Below, in pieces: positions 6,876 to 14,856 of a stretch of 15,345 nt of DNA (the first letter of the stretch is position 1; the number at the start of each line of letters is the position of its first letter). A model generated the notes under the pieces. That model made no database searches and was not told the origin of the DNA. It was given only the letters and a program-made list of their open reading frames with translations. The stretch is taken from positions 39,466 to 54,810 of the forward strand of contig DITO01000018.1 of assembly GCA_002422065.1 (NCBI GenBank), written 5' to 3'. Position numbers and translations under genes: made by a program. The DNA comes from Erysipelotrichaceae bacterium UBA6182. Lineage in GTDB: Bacteria > Bacillota_I > Bacilli_A > Erysipelotrichales > Erysipelotrichaceae.

Positions 6876-9257
6876 TTACTCAGTTCTTAACGCTTCAACA
6901 GGATCTTTTTCCGCAGCCATACGTGCAGGAATCATACCGCCAAGCAAAGTGAGAACAACACTAATCACAAGAAGCAATAATGCATGAAGAGGTTGAAGTT
7001 GAGCAACATTTGCTAAGCTTGTCGTATTTAAAATGAACCAGTTTATAGGGATAGTCAGAAGATAAGCAATTCCAATGCCGAGAAGGCCAGATACTGTACC
7101 TATGATGAATGTTTCCGCATTGAATACGCGTGTGATATCTTTCTTTCTTGCACCTAATGCGCGAAGCACACCAATTTCTTTCGTTCTCTCTAGTACCGAT
7201 ATATATGTAATAATGCCGATCATTATAAGTGATACAACTAGCGAAATAGCTGCGAAGGCAATTAATACAATTGTAATTGCATCCATTATTCCACCCGTCA
7301 TTCCGGTAATTCGTTCAGCTAGATCGGAATAAATAATAACATCCTTTTGATCTTTATTTAAATTATAAGCATCAAGATAACTCAAAACGGCATCCTTGGA
7401 TTCAAAAGTCGTAGGATAAAGGTAGATTAAATAAGGAGTTGCATCACCACCTAAATAAGAAACAATCATCTTCTTAGCGATGGAATCTACCGGTTCCATT
7501 GTGACGATATTGTAATCGACTGCATTTTGTGCTTTGACAATTTCTGATTTGCTTGAATCATTAATGATTCGTTGAATAAGACTATCACTGTAAGCAATTC
7601 CATTCCCAAGAATGCCAATTGTTACATCTTTCTTGAGTCTGACGATTCCTTCAATTTTTAGCGAGATATTATTCTTCGAATTATACATTGCTTCATAATC
7701 TGAATTCGGAATGAAGTTGCCATATTGCCCTTTCACGAAATAATCATTGTTTAGAACAACTTTTAACTCTGTACCTACGATTTTATCAAATTTAATGGTT
7801 TTAATACTCTCAACATTAAATCCAAGTTTTTTTAATACGCTTGTGTTTATTCTGTTTTGATTATCAACTACAAGAACAAGACCTCTTTCATCTTTTGGAT
7901 AAGTGCCATAAAGTACATCATAATTCTTTTCTAAATAGGATAGTTCTCCTTCCTTAAGTGGTGTTGGGTATGACGCCAAACCAACATCACTTATACTCGT
8001 GAAATTCGACAACATTGAACGGATATCCATACCGCCATCCGAACTTCCCATATTGATCCCGATTGCCATTGAGACAGGTTGGACAACATCATTAACTTTT
8101 CTGACTAGATTCATTCCAACAATACGAGTATAGCCAATACTATTGCATACTTCTGGGTCTACCTTAGTTACATAATCCAAAAAATCTTGAGTAAATATAT
8201 TAGTGTGCGTGATGGTTTCTGCGGCGGGATCGTAAAGAAAAACCTCATCGGAATTGACATATTCTTTATTATTCGTAATAATCGATGTTATTTCGCCTTG
8301 AATTTGAGCCATCGTATTCTTGTTGATATCCACAGAGGTTTGTGAAATGATGATTGGGAATTCGGACAGTGCATCATTTTGGAATTTATCAATTTGTCGC
8401 TGAAATCCAGAGGATAAGCTAAGAATCAATGCAATCCCAATGATACCGATACTCGATGCAAAGGCTGTCAGCGTTGTTCTCCATTTTTTGGTAGCAATAT
8501 TCCGTCCAGATAATTTGAGCGCGGTAAAGAAACTCATGCTAGTCATTTTTAATTTATAGATACTGCTCTCGACAGTCTGTTCAAGCGGATTTGTGTCGGA
8601 TACGACTTTACCATCCTTAAACTCAACAATCCGATCTGCATAGCGATGTGATAGTTCCGGGTTATGCGTTACCATAATCACTAGCTTCTCACTAGCAATT
8701 TCTTTGATTAAATCCATGATTTGAAGACTGGTGATTGAATCAAGTGCTCCGGTAGGTTCGTCCGCAAGGATAATGTCAGGATCATTTGCAAGTGCCCTAG
8801 CGATTGCGACACGTTGCATTTGACCTCCTGACAATTGGTTTGGTTTTTTATGAATATGATCCTTCAAACCAACTCTTTCCAATACCTCTCTAGCTTTACT
8901 GTGTTTTTCCTCGAAAGAAACACCACTGAGCGTCATTCCGAGTTCTACATTTTCGACAACACTTAAGTGAGTGATCAGATTGTAGTTTTGGAAAATAAAA
9001 CCAATACTATTATTTCGATAAGCATCCCAATCCAAATCTTTGAATTTTTTAGTGGATTTACCATTGATTATTAGATCCCCACTATCATAGTGATCTAGAC
9101 CACCAATGATATTAAGACAGGTCGTTTTCCCTGATCCGCTCGGTCCGAAAATCGCGACAAACTCATTTTGTCGAAAACTTAGATTTATCTCATCTAGTGC
9201 AACTTGGGTAAAATTACCTGTGGTATAACTTTTGGTTACGTTTCTTAGTTCTAACAT
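6876..9257 (-). CDS. ABC transporter, ATPase fused to FtsX/MacB-type permease
   Basis: This is a single-chain half transporter of 793 residues; two copies would form the working complex in the cytoplasmic membrane. The ATPase domain (1-225) has Walker A GPSGSGKT (38-45), the Q-loop in FQNYNL (Gln90), signature LSGGQ (142-146), Walker B IILADEPTGALD (162-173) and the H-loop His198. The first membrane helix (about 264-284) is followed by a large outside domain. Three further helices near the C-terminus flank the FtsX hallmark ERTKEIGVLRALGARK and end with MIPARMAAEKDPVEALRTE. MacB/Lol-type systems move lipids, peptides or antibiotics by a mechanical pump rather than through a channel. AGGAGG (9263-9268) lies 5 bp before the ATG. 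The gene is downstream of degV copy 2 in the same direction and ends in a good terminator. The substrate cannot be read from the sequence; a lipid or amphiphile would fit the neighbours. Confidence 0.93.
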   Translation of the reverse strand: MLELRNVTKSYTTGNFTQVALDEINLSFRQNEFVAIFGPSGSGKTTCLNIIGGLDHYDSGDLIINGKSTKKFKDLDWDAYRNNSIGFIFQNYNLITHLSVVENVELGMTLSGVSFEEKHSKAREVLERVGLKDHIHKKPNQLSGGQMQRVAIARALANDPDIILADEPTGALDSITSLQIMDLIKEIASEKLVIMVTHNPELSHRYADRIVEFKDGKVVSDTNPLEQTVESSIYKLKMTSMSFFTALKLSGRNIATKKWRTTLTAFASSIGIIGIALILSLSSGFQRQIDKFQNDALSEFPIIISQTSVDINKNTMAQIQGEITSIITNNKEYVNSDEVFLYDPAAETITHTNIFTQDFLDYVTKVDPEVCNSIGYTRIVGMNLVRKVNDVVQPVSMAIGINMGSSDGGMDIRSMLSNFTSISDVGLASYPTPLKEGELSYLEKNYDVLYGTYPKDERGLVLVVDNQNRINTSVLKKLGFNVESIKTIKFDKIVGTELKVVLNNDYFVKGQYGNFIPNSDYEAMYNSKNNISLKIEGIVRLKKDVTIGILGNGIAYSDSLIQRIINDSSKSEIVKAQNAVDYNIVTMEPVDSIAKKMIVSYLGGDATPYLIYLYPTTFESKDAVLSYLDAYNLNKDQKDVIIYSDLAERITGMTGGIMDAITIVLIAFAAISLVVSLIMIGIITYISVLERTKEIGVLRALGARKKDITRVFNAETFIIGTVSGLLGIGIAYLLTIPINWFILNTTSLANVAQLQPLHALLLLVISVVLTLLGGMIPARMAAEKDPVEALRTE

Positions 9258-9479
9258 TGCGTCCTCCTAGTGTTAGTCTTTCTTGAAAGATTTGATAATA
9301 ATTCATATGCTGTCTTACATGTGAATTGAGCACTTCTACAAATGAAAATCGTAAACAACCGGTACATTTGTTTTCCAAATGAGCATTCGGATTACCTCGT
9401 TACTTCCTATTTTCATTGATGAAAAGATGTTTGAACTCATTCATTTTGTATCCAACGATAATAAGGTGTGAAGCAACAT

Positions 9480-10334
9480 TTATAATTTTTGAATAAATTG
9501 AATTGCCACTGTATTTAATCCTGCATGTGCAGCGATTACGGATGGTAAGTCATATATTTCATAATTCGCATTGGGAAAAGCTCTATTAAATGATGAAATG
9601 AACTTATCCAACTTTGGAATTCCTTCTGCATGCAAGATATATGCCTTGTGACTGTCCACATTGAACCCTTCTTTTTTCATGCTTTCAAATATTGTTTGAA
9701 ATAATCTCTCATCCGTTCTTGTCGTCGCAAATTTTTCAAATGCGTCTCCGTAATTTCCCAAAACAAGTCCAATTTTGACTTTCAGCAAACCGCTTAATAT
9801 TGCCGCACTACTCGATATTCTACCTCCGCGTTTCAGTTGATCCAGATTTTCCGGTAAAACATATGTGATCGTTTCACGTAAAATTCGCATGGTAACATTT
9901 ATAATTTCTTCCTTAGATTTTCCTGCTTTTGCCATTTCGGCAGCACAGAGTGTGACATAGCGCTGAGATCCAACTAAGGTACCAGTATCTACAATACTCA
10001 CATTTGTCATTTGGTTCTGCACTGTAGCTAAAGCAAAGGCTTGATAGGTGCCCGATAGTTTACTTGAAATTGGAAAAATCAAAATATCGTCATAGTCTTT
10101 AGATTTCAAATTAACCATTACTTCGTTAAGCAGTCCAAGATTGGGTTGCGATGTCTTGATGTCCGCCTTTGCTCGAAGAAAATCATTTAATTTATTGTAG
10201 GTTAATTCAAAATAATCTTGGTACTCTTTCCCATTCACGAGTACGGATAGCGGAACTAAAACAATATTATTTACTACCGCTTCATTAGATGTTAATCCAC
10301 TCGCGGTGTCGGTCACTATACAAATTTTTCTCAT
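9480..10334 (-). CDS. DegV family protein (FakB-type), copy 2
   Basis: This is a full-length fatty-acid-binding DegV protein of 284 residues. It has IVTDTASGL at the start, KTSQPN (60-65), PISSKLSGTYQ (88-98), VDTGTLVGSQ, LKRGGRIS (167-174) and AAHAGLNTVA (268-277) with His270 at the carboxylate-binding position. It is clearly diverged from degV copy 1 (a different C-terminal loop, AAHAGLNT instead of GSHTGPGS), so the two probably belong to different subgroups with different fatty-acid preference, which is inference. It starts 28 bp after the stop of the degV remnant, with a purine-rich GAGAGGG before the ATG, and is likely co-transcribed with tetR copy 2. No FakA kinase gene is nearby. Confidence 0.92.
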   Translation of the reverse strand: MRKICIVTDTASGLTSNEAVVNNIVLVPLSVLVNGKEYQDYFELTYNKLNDFLRAKADIKTSQPNLGLLNEVMVNLKSKDYDDILIFPISSKLSGTYQAFALATVQNQMTNVSIVDTGTLVGSQRYVTLCAAEMAKAGKSKEEIINVTMRILRETITYVLPENLDQLKRGGRISSSAAILSGLLKVKIGLVLGNYGDAFEKFATTRTDERLFQTIFESMKKEGFNVDSHKAYILHAEGIPKLDKFISSFNRAFPNANYEIYDLPSVIAAHAGLNTVAIQFIQKL

Positions 10335-10362
10335 GTTTTTCCCTCTCGGTTGACGTGTGATA

Positions 10363-10719
10363 TCACGTTACTTGGTTTCCAATAAATGAAATTGCGATTG
10401 AACCTGGACCAGTGTGAGAACCGATAACCGCGCCCATATTATTGATAATTACTTTTTTAACATTGGATACTTTGAACAGTAGACGTTTTAAATACTCCGC
10501 CTCCTCGATACAATCGGCATGATGGATAAAAATTGTTTTAGGTTCATGACCTGCGGCAAGTTCAATAAATTTCTTCGATAATTTTGTCACTGAATTTTTC
10601 CTTCCTCGTACTTTTTCAGCAATAACAATCTTCCCTTCTTTATCTAATCTTAATATCGGTTTGATCTCAAATAGTTGGCCTACTGTAGCATTAGTTAGTG
10701 ATGTTTGATTAATCTTTGA
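10363..10719 (-). pseudogene. degV remnant (C-terminal part only)
   Basis: The open frame 10719-10363 matches degV copy 1 from residue 178 to its end: EIKPILRLDKEGKIVIAEKV, then RGRKNS, FIHHADCIEEAEYLK and IGSHTGPGSIAISFIGN. All sequence for the first roughly 177 residues is absent, including the TTQ and FSS ligand loops and the LKRGGR motif. The homology begins near 10701; between there and the tetR copy 2 stop (10747) is unrelated sequence with a short tandem repeat (AATCAAAGATT, AATCAAACATC). A GTG at 10590 could start a 75-residue peptide, but no ribosome binding site is obvious. The remnant is closer to degV copy 1 than to the adjacent intact degV, so it is a lost paralogue of copy 1 rather than a duplicate of its neighbour. 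Confidence 0.88.
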
Positions 10720-10746
10720 TTATTCCGTAATCTCGAAATTAGTTCA

Positions 10747-11325
10747 CTAAAATATCGCTTCGATTGCAGTAAGAGACTCAGGTAGTCTTTCCTCTTTTGG
10801 GTCTAATAAAACTTGGATTGCAGTACCAAACATTGTTCCAAATAGAATGCGAGCAATCGCATTTGGGGATTCATTTTTGAGAAAACTATCCTCTGGAATA
10901 TCGATTAAAATATACTTTTCGACCAAGATTGATAATTTTTCAAATAGATTACTTAGTTGCTTCCCAAAAACATCTGACCATAGTGCCATACTTGAGAAGT
11001 CATACAGTAGTCGGAAAAGCTTAGGATTTTCACTCAGCATTTCTTGAAAGTATTTTATGAAATAAGATACTCGTTCTTTGGCATTTGCTCCTCGTTTGAG
11101 TCGTTCCTCAACTTCAAGCAAATATTTGTCAATCATTAACTGAATGACCTCGATAAGCAATCCCTCTTTGTTTTTAAAATAGTAATTTAATTGGCTTAGT
11201 ACGACTCCTGCTTTTGCTGCTATTTCGCGTAAAGAAGCGTTAGCATATCCTTCGTTTGAGATATAATCATATGCAGCCAGCAAAATTCGGTCTTTCTGAC
11301 TCATCGTTTCACAATTTTGATTCAT
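10747..11325 (-). CDS. TetR/AcrR family transcriptional regulator (copy 2)
   Basis: This 192-residue regulator has the TetR helix-turn-helix at the N-terminus (RILLAAYDYISNEGYANASL, REIAAKAGVVLSQLNYYFKN) and a helical ligand domain. It is a close paralogue of tetR copy 1, with the same length and no obvious insertions. The ligand domains differ more than the HTH, especially around residues 140-165 (KYILIDIPEDSFLKNE versus DNILNIATPEFRLSGY), so ligand choice may differ while DNA binding is similar. AAGGAG (11332-11337) lies 6 bp before the ATG. A strong promoter and a palindromic operator sit immediately upstream, pointing to autorepression. It is followed by the degV remnant, intact degV copy 2 and the ABC transporter. 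Confidence 0.93.
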   Translation of the reverse strand: MNQNCETMSQKDRILLAAYDYISNEGYANASLREIAAKAGVVLSQLNYYFKNKEGLLIEVIQLMIDKYLLEVEERLKRGANAKERVSYFIKYFQEMLSENPKLFRLLYDFSSMALWSDVFGKQLSNLFEKLSILVEKYILIDIPEDSFLKNESPNAIARILFGTMFGTAIQVLLDPKEERLPESLTAIEAIF

Positions 11326-11342
11326 CGCGCACTCCTTATAAT

Positions 11343-11358
11343 TCGGACGTTCGTCCTA
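11343..11358. promoter_or_regulatory. Putative TetR operator in the leader of tetR copy 2
   Basis: TCGGACGTTCGTCCTA contains the near-perfect palindrome GGACG-TT-CGTCC. It lies between the -10 element and the ribosome binding site. It shares TCGGnCGnnCGnCC with the site upstream of the radical SAM gene. This is the best-formed of the four related sites and a likely autoregulatory operator. Confidence 0.7.
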
Positions 11359-11369
11359 ATATATTAGTA

Positions 11370-11398
11370 ATAATATAGTTTTCTGTGTACGATGTCAA
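11370..11398 (-). promoter_or_regulatory. Strong sigma-A-type promoter of tetR copy 2
   Basis: On the minus strand TTGACA (11393-11398, perfect) and TATTAT (11370-11375, 5 of 6) are separated by exactly 17 bp. The predicted transcription start falls a few bases before the palindromic operator. Confidence 0.8.
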
Positions 11399-11675
11399 TA
11401 TTTTTATGTTTAAACACTAAAGTTAATTTTATTAACTATTAATCTTTTAGAAATTCATGCAATATAACCTTAATATTATAATTCACATCATTTAATAGCA
11501 TTATACCCTTATTTTTAATGGCTTAAACAGTTGTTTTTGCGATGCAATACTTTCTGGGATTATCGGGGTGTTTTTTCTACGTTTTTTTCTCATCTTTATG
11601 CAATTCATAGTGTTTCTATCACTGATAAATTTTTCATAATGCTGCGATAAATGATCTAATCTATTTGTAGCCTAA
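11399..11675. other. AT-rich spacer between tetR copy 2 and the HD-GYP gene
   Basis: Very AT-rich sequence with stops in all frames. Apart from the tetR promoter at its left end and the HD-GYP terminator at its right end I see no gene, RNA structure or repeat that I can support. Confidence 0.6.
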
Positions 11676-11701
11676 CAAAAAACTCCAGTAAGTACCGAAG
11701 T
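11676..11701 (-). terminator. Rho-independent terminator of the HD-GYP gene
   Basis: On the minus strand ACTTCGGT-ACTT-ACTGGAGT forms an 8-bp stem with two G-T pairs and a 4-base loop, followed by a run of six T. The stem begins inside the stop codon of the HD-GYP gene. It is strikingly similar to the terminator at 6797-6822 (shared AACTTCGGTAC and GAGnTTTTTT). Confidence 0.75.
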
Positions 11702-12927
11702 TAAATGTGCAAAGCTGATTTTACTGGTTTAGAAAACACTCGATCTATATCATCAATGATTTGAAGATCGATCTGGCCTTTTTCACCCATGTGGTAGAGA
11801 ATCTTAATTGCGTTATTATGATTCATTGCATTCCGATATGGTCTTTTTTCTCGTAATGCCTGATAAATGTCCAGACATGTTACAAGTCTGGATGAAAAAT
11901 CTAAGTCTGCCGCAGTTAACAAATTTGGATAACCAGAACCATCCAATTTCTCGTGATGATTTCCAGCCCACCTCGCGATATCTTCAAAGCCTTTTAAATC
12001 TTGCAAGCATTCTTTAGTTACAATTGGGTGCTTTTTAATCACTTCAAACTCATCGGCAGTCAAATTCCCAGGTTTATCAAGGATTGCATTGCTTATGGAT
12101 AATTTGCCTAAATCGTGCAAATCAGTCGTTATTAACAACTTATATTTCGTCGTAACATCAAAATGATAAAATTGAGACATTTTTAACATACGGTTGGATA
12201 AACCAGTAGAGTGTCTTCTTGTAAATATTGATTTGGCATCAATGATTCTTGATAATGTTTTAGTTAATTCTCGGATTTTCTTGTAGCTTAATGCATTTGA
12301 AAACGATGTGATCTGATTAGCTAGAGCCATATTAATGTTCACATCATTTAGATCATCCCAGAAATTTCTCTCTTCCAACAAATTTAAAACAATATCAGAG
12401 ATTGGTGTAGAAAACTTAATTTGCCGATTTGAAGCAATATATTTCACAATGACATCTTTTGAGATGTGATTCAAATCAAAATTTAAATCAAGACTATCTG
12501 CTAAATGAATAATCTGAGAAAATAATGGAATCTCATCCTCTTTCAAGCCAAAGAATCCACTCCCATCGTAATTCTCATGATGATACTTAATTACATCGAT
12601 TGGATTGGTAAGGAAAGGAAAGTGTCTTAAGTTGTTTTCACCGATTAGACAATGCTCCTTACGGCTTTCTGAAATTGCAATTTTGACCTTAATCGAATAA
12701 TTGAGCTTATCATCAAGTATTTTCATTGTGGCACCATTGTCGTGCATTAAAGAAAGTGCCGCCAAATCAAATATCCCTTCGGACCGTATCATTAGCCTGT
12801 GACCTACTCTGGCTGCAATATATGCTATACGTTTAGAGTGATTAGTTGGAACTCCAAAAAGATCTGCCTCTATAGCATCCAAGGTATTTGATATGGAAAT
12901 GAGAAACTCATTAAGACTAAAGTTCAT
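11701..12927 (-). CDS. Protein with two HD-GYP-type phosphodiesterase domains (probable c-di-GMP hydrolase)
   Basis: HD-GYP domains hydrolyse cyclic-di-GMP with a di- or tri-metal centre. The 408-residue protein contains two related halves. The second (about 235-365) is canonical: RRHS (His239), HDLGK (271-275), KKHP (His300), HHEKLDGSGYP (324-334) and CLDIYQAL. The first (about 28-150) has NHS (His30), MHDNGA (61-66) and HHENYDGSGFF (116-126), then ADSLD. Its metal ligands are mostly present, but the Lys of HDxGK is replaced by Ala and the tail reads GFF, not GYP, so it may be a weaker enzyme or a sensor. No signal peptide or membrane segment is visible, so it should be cytoplasmic. AAGGTGG lies 3 bp before the ATG. 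It is downstream of a GGDEF gene in the same direction and ends in its own terminator. Confidence 0.9.
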   Translation of the reverse strand: MNFSLNEFLISISNTLDAIEADLFGVPTNHSKRIAYIAARVGHRLMIRSEGIFDLAALSLMHDNGATMKILDDKLNYSIKVKIAISESRKEHCLIGENNLRHFPFLTNPIDVIKYHHENYDGSGFFGLKEDEIPLFSQIIHLADSLDLNFDLNHISKDVIVKYIASNRQIKFSTPISDIVLNLLEERNFWDDLNDVNINMALANQITSFSNALSYKKIRELTKTLSRIIDAKSIFTRRHSTGLSNRMLKMSQFYHFDVTTKYKLLITTDLHDLGKLSISNAILDKPGNLTADEFEVIKKHPIVTKECLQDLKGFEDIARWAGNHHEKLDGSGYPNLLTAADLDFSSRLVTCLDIYQALREKRPYRNAMNHNNAIKILYHMGEKGQIDLQIIDDIDRVFSKPVKSALHI

Positions 12928-13210
12928 ATACCACCTTACACCAGTACATCATCCAGATTCATAATGAACCTGTTATCCAATACTGAGTACAACATTAGAT
13001 TAACACATTTGTACCATTTGTGATAAATTGTTGTATTTGTGCACTTCTTTTGATGAGAGCTCACCTTAATAATAATTATAATTCAAACCAATTATCACCA
13101 TTATACCGCTCACTTAATAGCGATTTTGCGGTCTTTGAGGCACTACTACTTTATTCAAAAATCAATCCTTTTTTAGAAAAATGTTTACATTACTATCGAG
13201 CACAATATTT

Positions 13211-14308
13211 CTAGTTACCCCTTACATCCTTGCTTGATTTCTGATCATACATTCTGGTATCAGCCACATTAACGAGATCGCTTGATGCTTGCCCATCCTT
13301 TGGATAAACAGCTATCCCATAACTGAATGAATACTTTAGTTCTATCGGTATTTGGCTCAAATCATTGATTGCTGATTCCAAAGGTATTTGTGCTAATCTT
13401 TGTTCAATTTCTTCTGGTTCACAATGTAGAAAAATAGCAATGAATTCATCACCACCAAAACGAGCTACAATATCACTCCGACGAGCAAGTTTCTGGAGCG
13501 TCTTAGCTAACGCCTTGATGATAAGATCTCCAGCAAGGTGACCCTGACTGTCATTAACAGCTTTTAAATTATCCAGATCGAACATTGCCAAGCAAAAACA
13601 CTCATCGTAGCGTTTAGCTCTTTCAAGTATTCCATTAAAGTTCTCAACAAAAAAGTGACGATTATACAGGCCGGTCATATGATCCGTAAGGGCTTGATTG
13701 GATCTTTCTAAAAAAGTAAGTTGATTCGAGATGATTGTTTGGATATTGTCTCTGATAAAACGCATGACAATCAGGTCATTCTCGTCATAAGCGTTCAATC
13801 GATTGGAATCGATCCCCAAAGTTCCATACAGTGAATCTTTATGATAAATTGGCGCAACAATAGATGATTTGATTATTGATACTTCACCGGTGTTTGATTT
13901 GATAGGATAAATTTTAAAATTTGTGCTTAAGTCATTGATCATTACCAAGTCATCCATTTTCCCATTTGTTGACTGATACAAAAACGAATCCGTTATGGGT
14001 AAAAGGAAATTATCAATATCGCTGCTATAGCCTATATTAGAGATGATTTTGAAATAATTCCCTTGAACAACAAATACAGCCCCAAAATGCCCATTTTCAA
14101 ATACTTTTATGGCTTCAGTGAGAACTAGTGATAAGGTTTTCCCGATGTCATCACCGATATCAATCGCATTATTCAACTTCAAAAGTGCTAAACTAACCTG
14201 TGTTATCTTCTCATATGCTGATAGACCCACTTGAAAAGCTGTTGATTTCGATAGTACAAATAGTATCCCTTGAGAGTTCTGATACACAACGTTAATTTTG
14301 CGAACCAA
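13211..14308 (-). CDS. GAF-GGDEF diguanylate cyclase (likely frameshifted at its 5' end)
   Basis: GGDEF proteins make cyclic-di-GMP from two GTP. A GAF-like sensor domain (about 33-200) is followed by the cyclase domain with TDHMTGLYNRHFF (208-220), FDLDNLKAVND (243-253) and the active site RFGGDEF (283-289). RRSD (276-279), five residues before GGDEF, fits the product-inhibition I-site. The frame begins at TTG 14308 without a ribosome binding site, and the first 30 residues do not look like a normal N-terminus. The preceding reading frame overlaps by about 105 bp in the -1 relation and ends TAA at 14203. I think both were once one gene of about 460 codons, joined near YQ/YEKITQ at about 14210-14220. 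The adjacent HD-GYP gene degrades the same messenger. Confidence 0.82.
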   Translation of the reverse strand: MVRKINVVYQNSQGILFVLSKSTAFQVGLSAYEKITQVSLALLKLNNAIDIGDDIGKTLSLVLTEAIKVFENGHFGAVFVVQGNYFKIISNIGYSSDIDNFLLPITDSFLYQSTNGKMDDLVMINDLSTNFKIYPIKSNTGEVSIIKSSIVAPIYHKDSLYGTLGIDSNRLNAYDENDLIVMRFIRDNIQTIISNQLTFLERSNQALTDHMTGLYNRHFFVENFNGILERAKRYDECFCLAMFDLDNLKAVNDSQGHLAGDLIIKALAKTLQKLARRSDIVARFGGDEFIAIFLHCEPEEIEQRLAQIPLESAINDLSQIPIELKYSFSYGIAVYPKDGQASSDLVNVADTRMYDQKSSKDVRGN

Positions 14309-14613
14309 GTATCATATTTGATACCCAGGTGTAATAAGACCAAACTAAACTCGGACAATTCAGTTTGTATGTAGTTGTTCTTCAATATCTTAAGTACGTT
14401 ATGTTGACCAAACCGAGCAAATTCACGAATAAATCGATCACTTAGAAATAAAGGATCGGCGATATTTAAAGATAAAACAACCAAAGATTCTTCAAATAAA
14501 GGATCGATGGTTTTTAGGAGTACTTCACTGACTTCAACATACTCGATTTTATTTCGATCGAGTCCATTATCGGATATTAACCTGGGTTCATTCATGGGTT
14601 TATCATAACGCAT
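14203..14613 (-). CDS. N-terminal reading frame of the GGDEF protein (broken gene part or separate small gene)
   Basis: This frame encodes 136 residues (MRYDKPMNEPRL...WVYQHMRR), with an alternative ATG at codon 7. It has no recognised domain. Its middle (SEVLLKTIDPLFEESLVVLS through FIREFARFGQHNVLKILKNN) looks like a helical sensor or dimerisation region. No convincing ribosome binding site precedes either ATG. It overlaps the GGDEF frame by about 105 bp, and its last residues LYYRNQQLFKWVY lead naturally into EKITQVSLALLKLN of the GGDEF frame. A one-base deletion in a single original gene is the simplest explanation. A true separate gene cannot be ruled out. Confidence 0.5.
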   Translation of the reverse strand: MRYDKPMNEPRLISDNGLDRNKIEYVEVSEVLLKTIDPLFEESLVVLSLNIADPLFLSDRFIREFARFGQHNVLKILKNNYIQTELSEFSLVLLHLGIKYDTWFAKLTLCIRTLKGYYLYYRNQQLFKWVYQHMRR

Positions 14614-14658
14614 TTCAGCTAAAAGTACACATTTTTAAGTTTTCTTTCCAGAATTTAC

Positions 14659-14700
14659 AAAAAAATAGAACCGACAGCGTTTAGGGGATAACGTTGTCGG
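14659..14700 (-). terminator. Rho-independent terminator downstream of the methyltransferase gene
   Basis: On the minus strand CCGACAACGTT and AACGCTGTCGG form an 11-position stem with one mismatch around a short C-rich loop, followed by TTCTATTTTTTT. It lies about 155 bp after the methyltransferase stop and just upstream of the GGDEF reading frames, separating the phage-type gene from the c-di-GMP genes. Confidence 0.8.
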
Positions 14701-14856
14701 CTCACGAATACTATACAATGTCATCCAATACCGCAAATACACCAAATCAGGAAAGGAGTTAAGCGCATTTACATAATAAAGAGGAATGAGAAATAGTGCT
14801 AGATTCTATGTCCACTATAAAACAGGTTTACCGAATATCACATCTATTGCTCGTTT

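Noticed and set aside
10357..10366. GTGATATCAC palindrome between the degV remnant and degV copy 2
   Set aside because: A 10-bp palindrome overlapping the remnant's stop codon, with no promoter nearby. It occurs once and is probably chance.
13020..13214. 64-codon plus-strand reading frame between the HD-GYP and GGDEF genes
   Set aside because: No ribosome binding site, low-complexity Asn/Leu-rich product, opposite to all neighbours; considered chance.
14203..14308. Programmed -1 frameshifting to make the GGDEF protein
   Set aside because: No X-XXY-YYZ slippery heptamer or clear downstream structure is visible in the overlap. A simple mutation is more likely.
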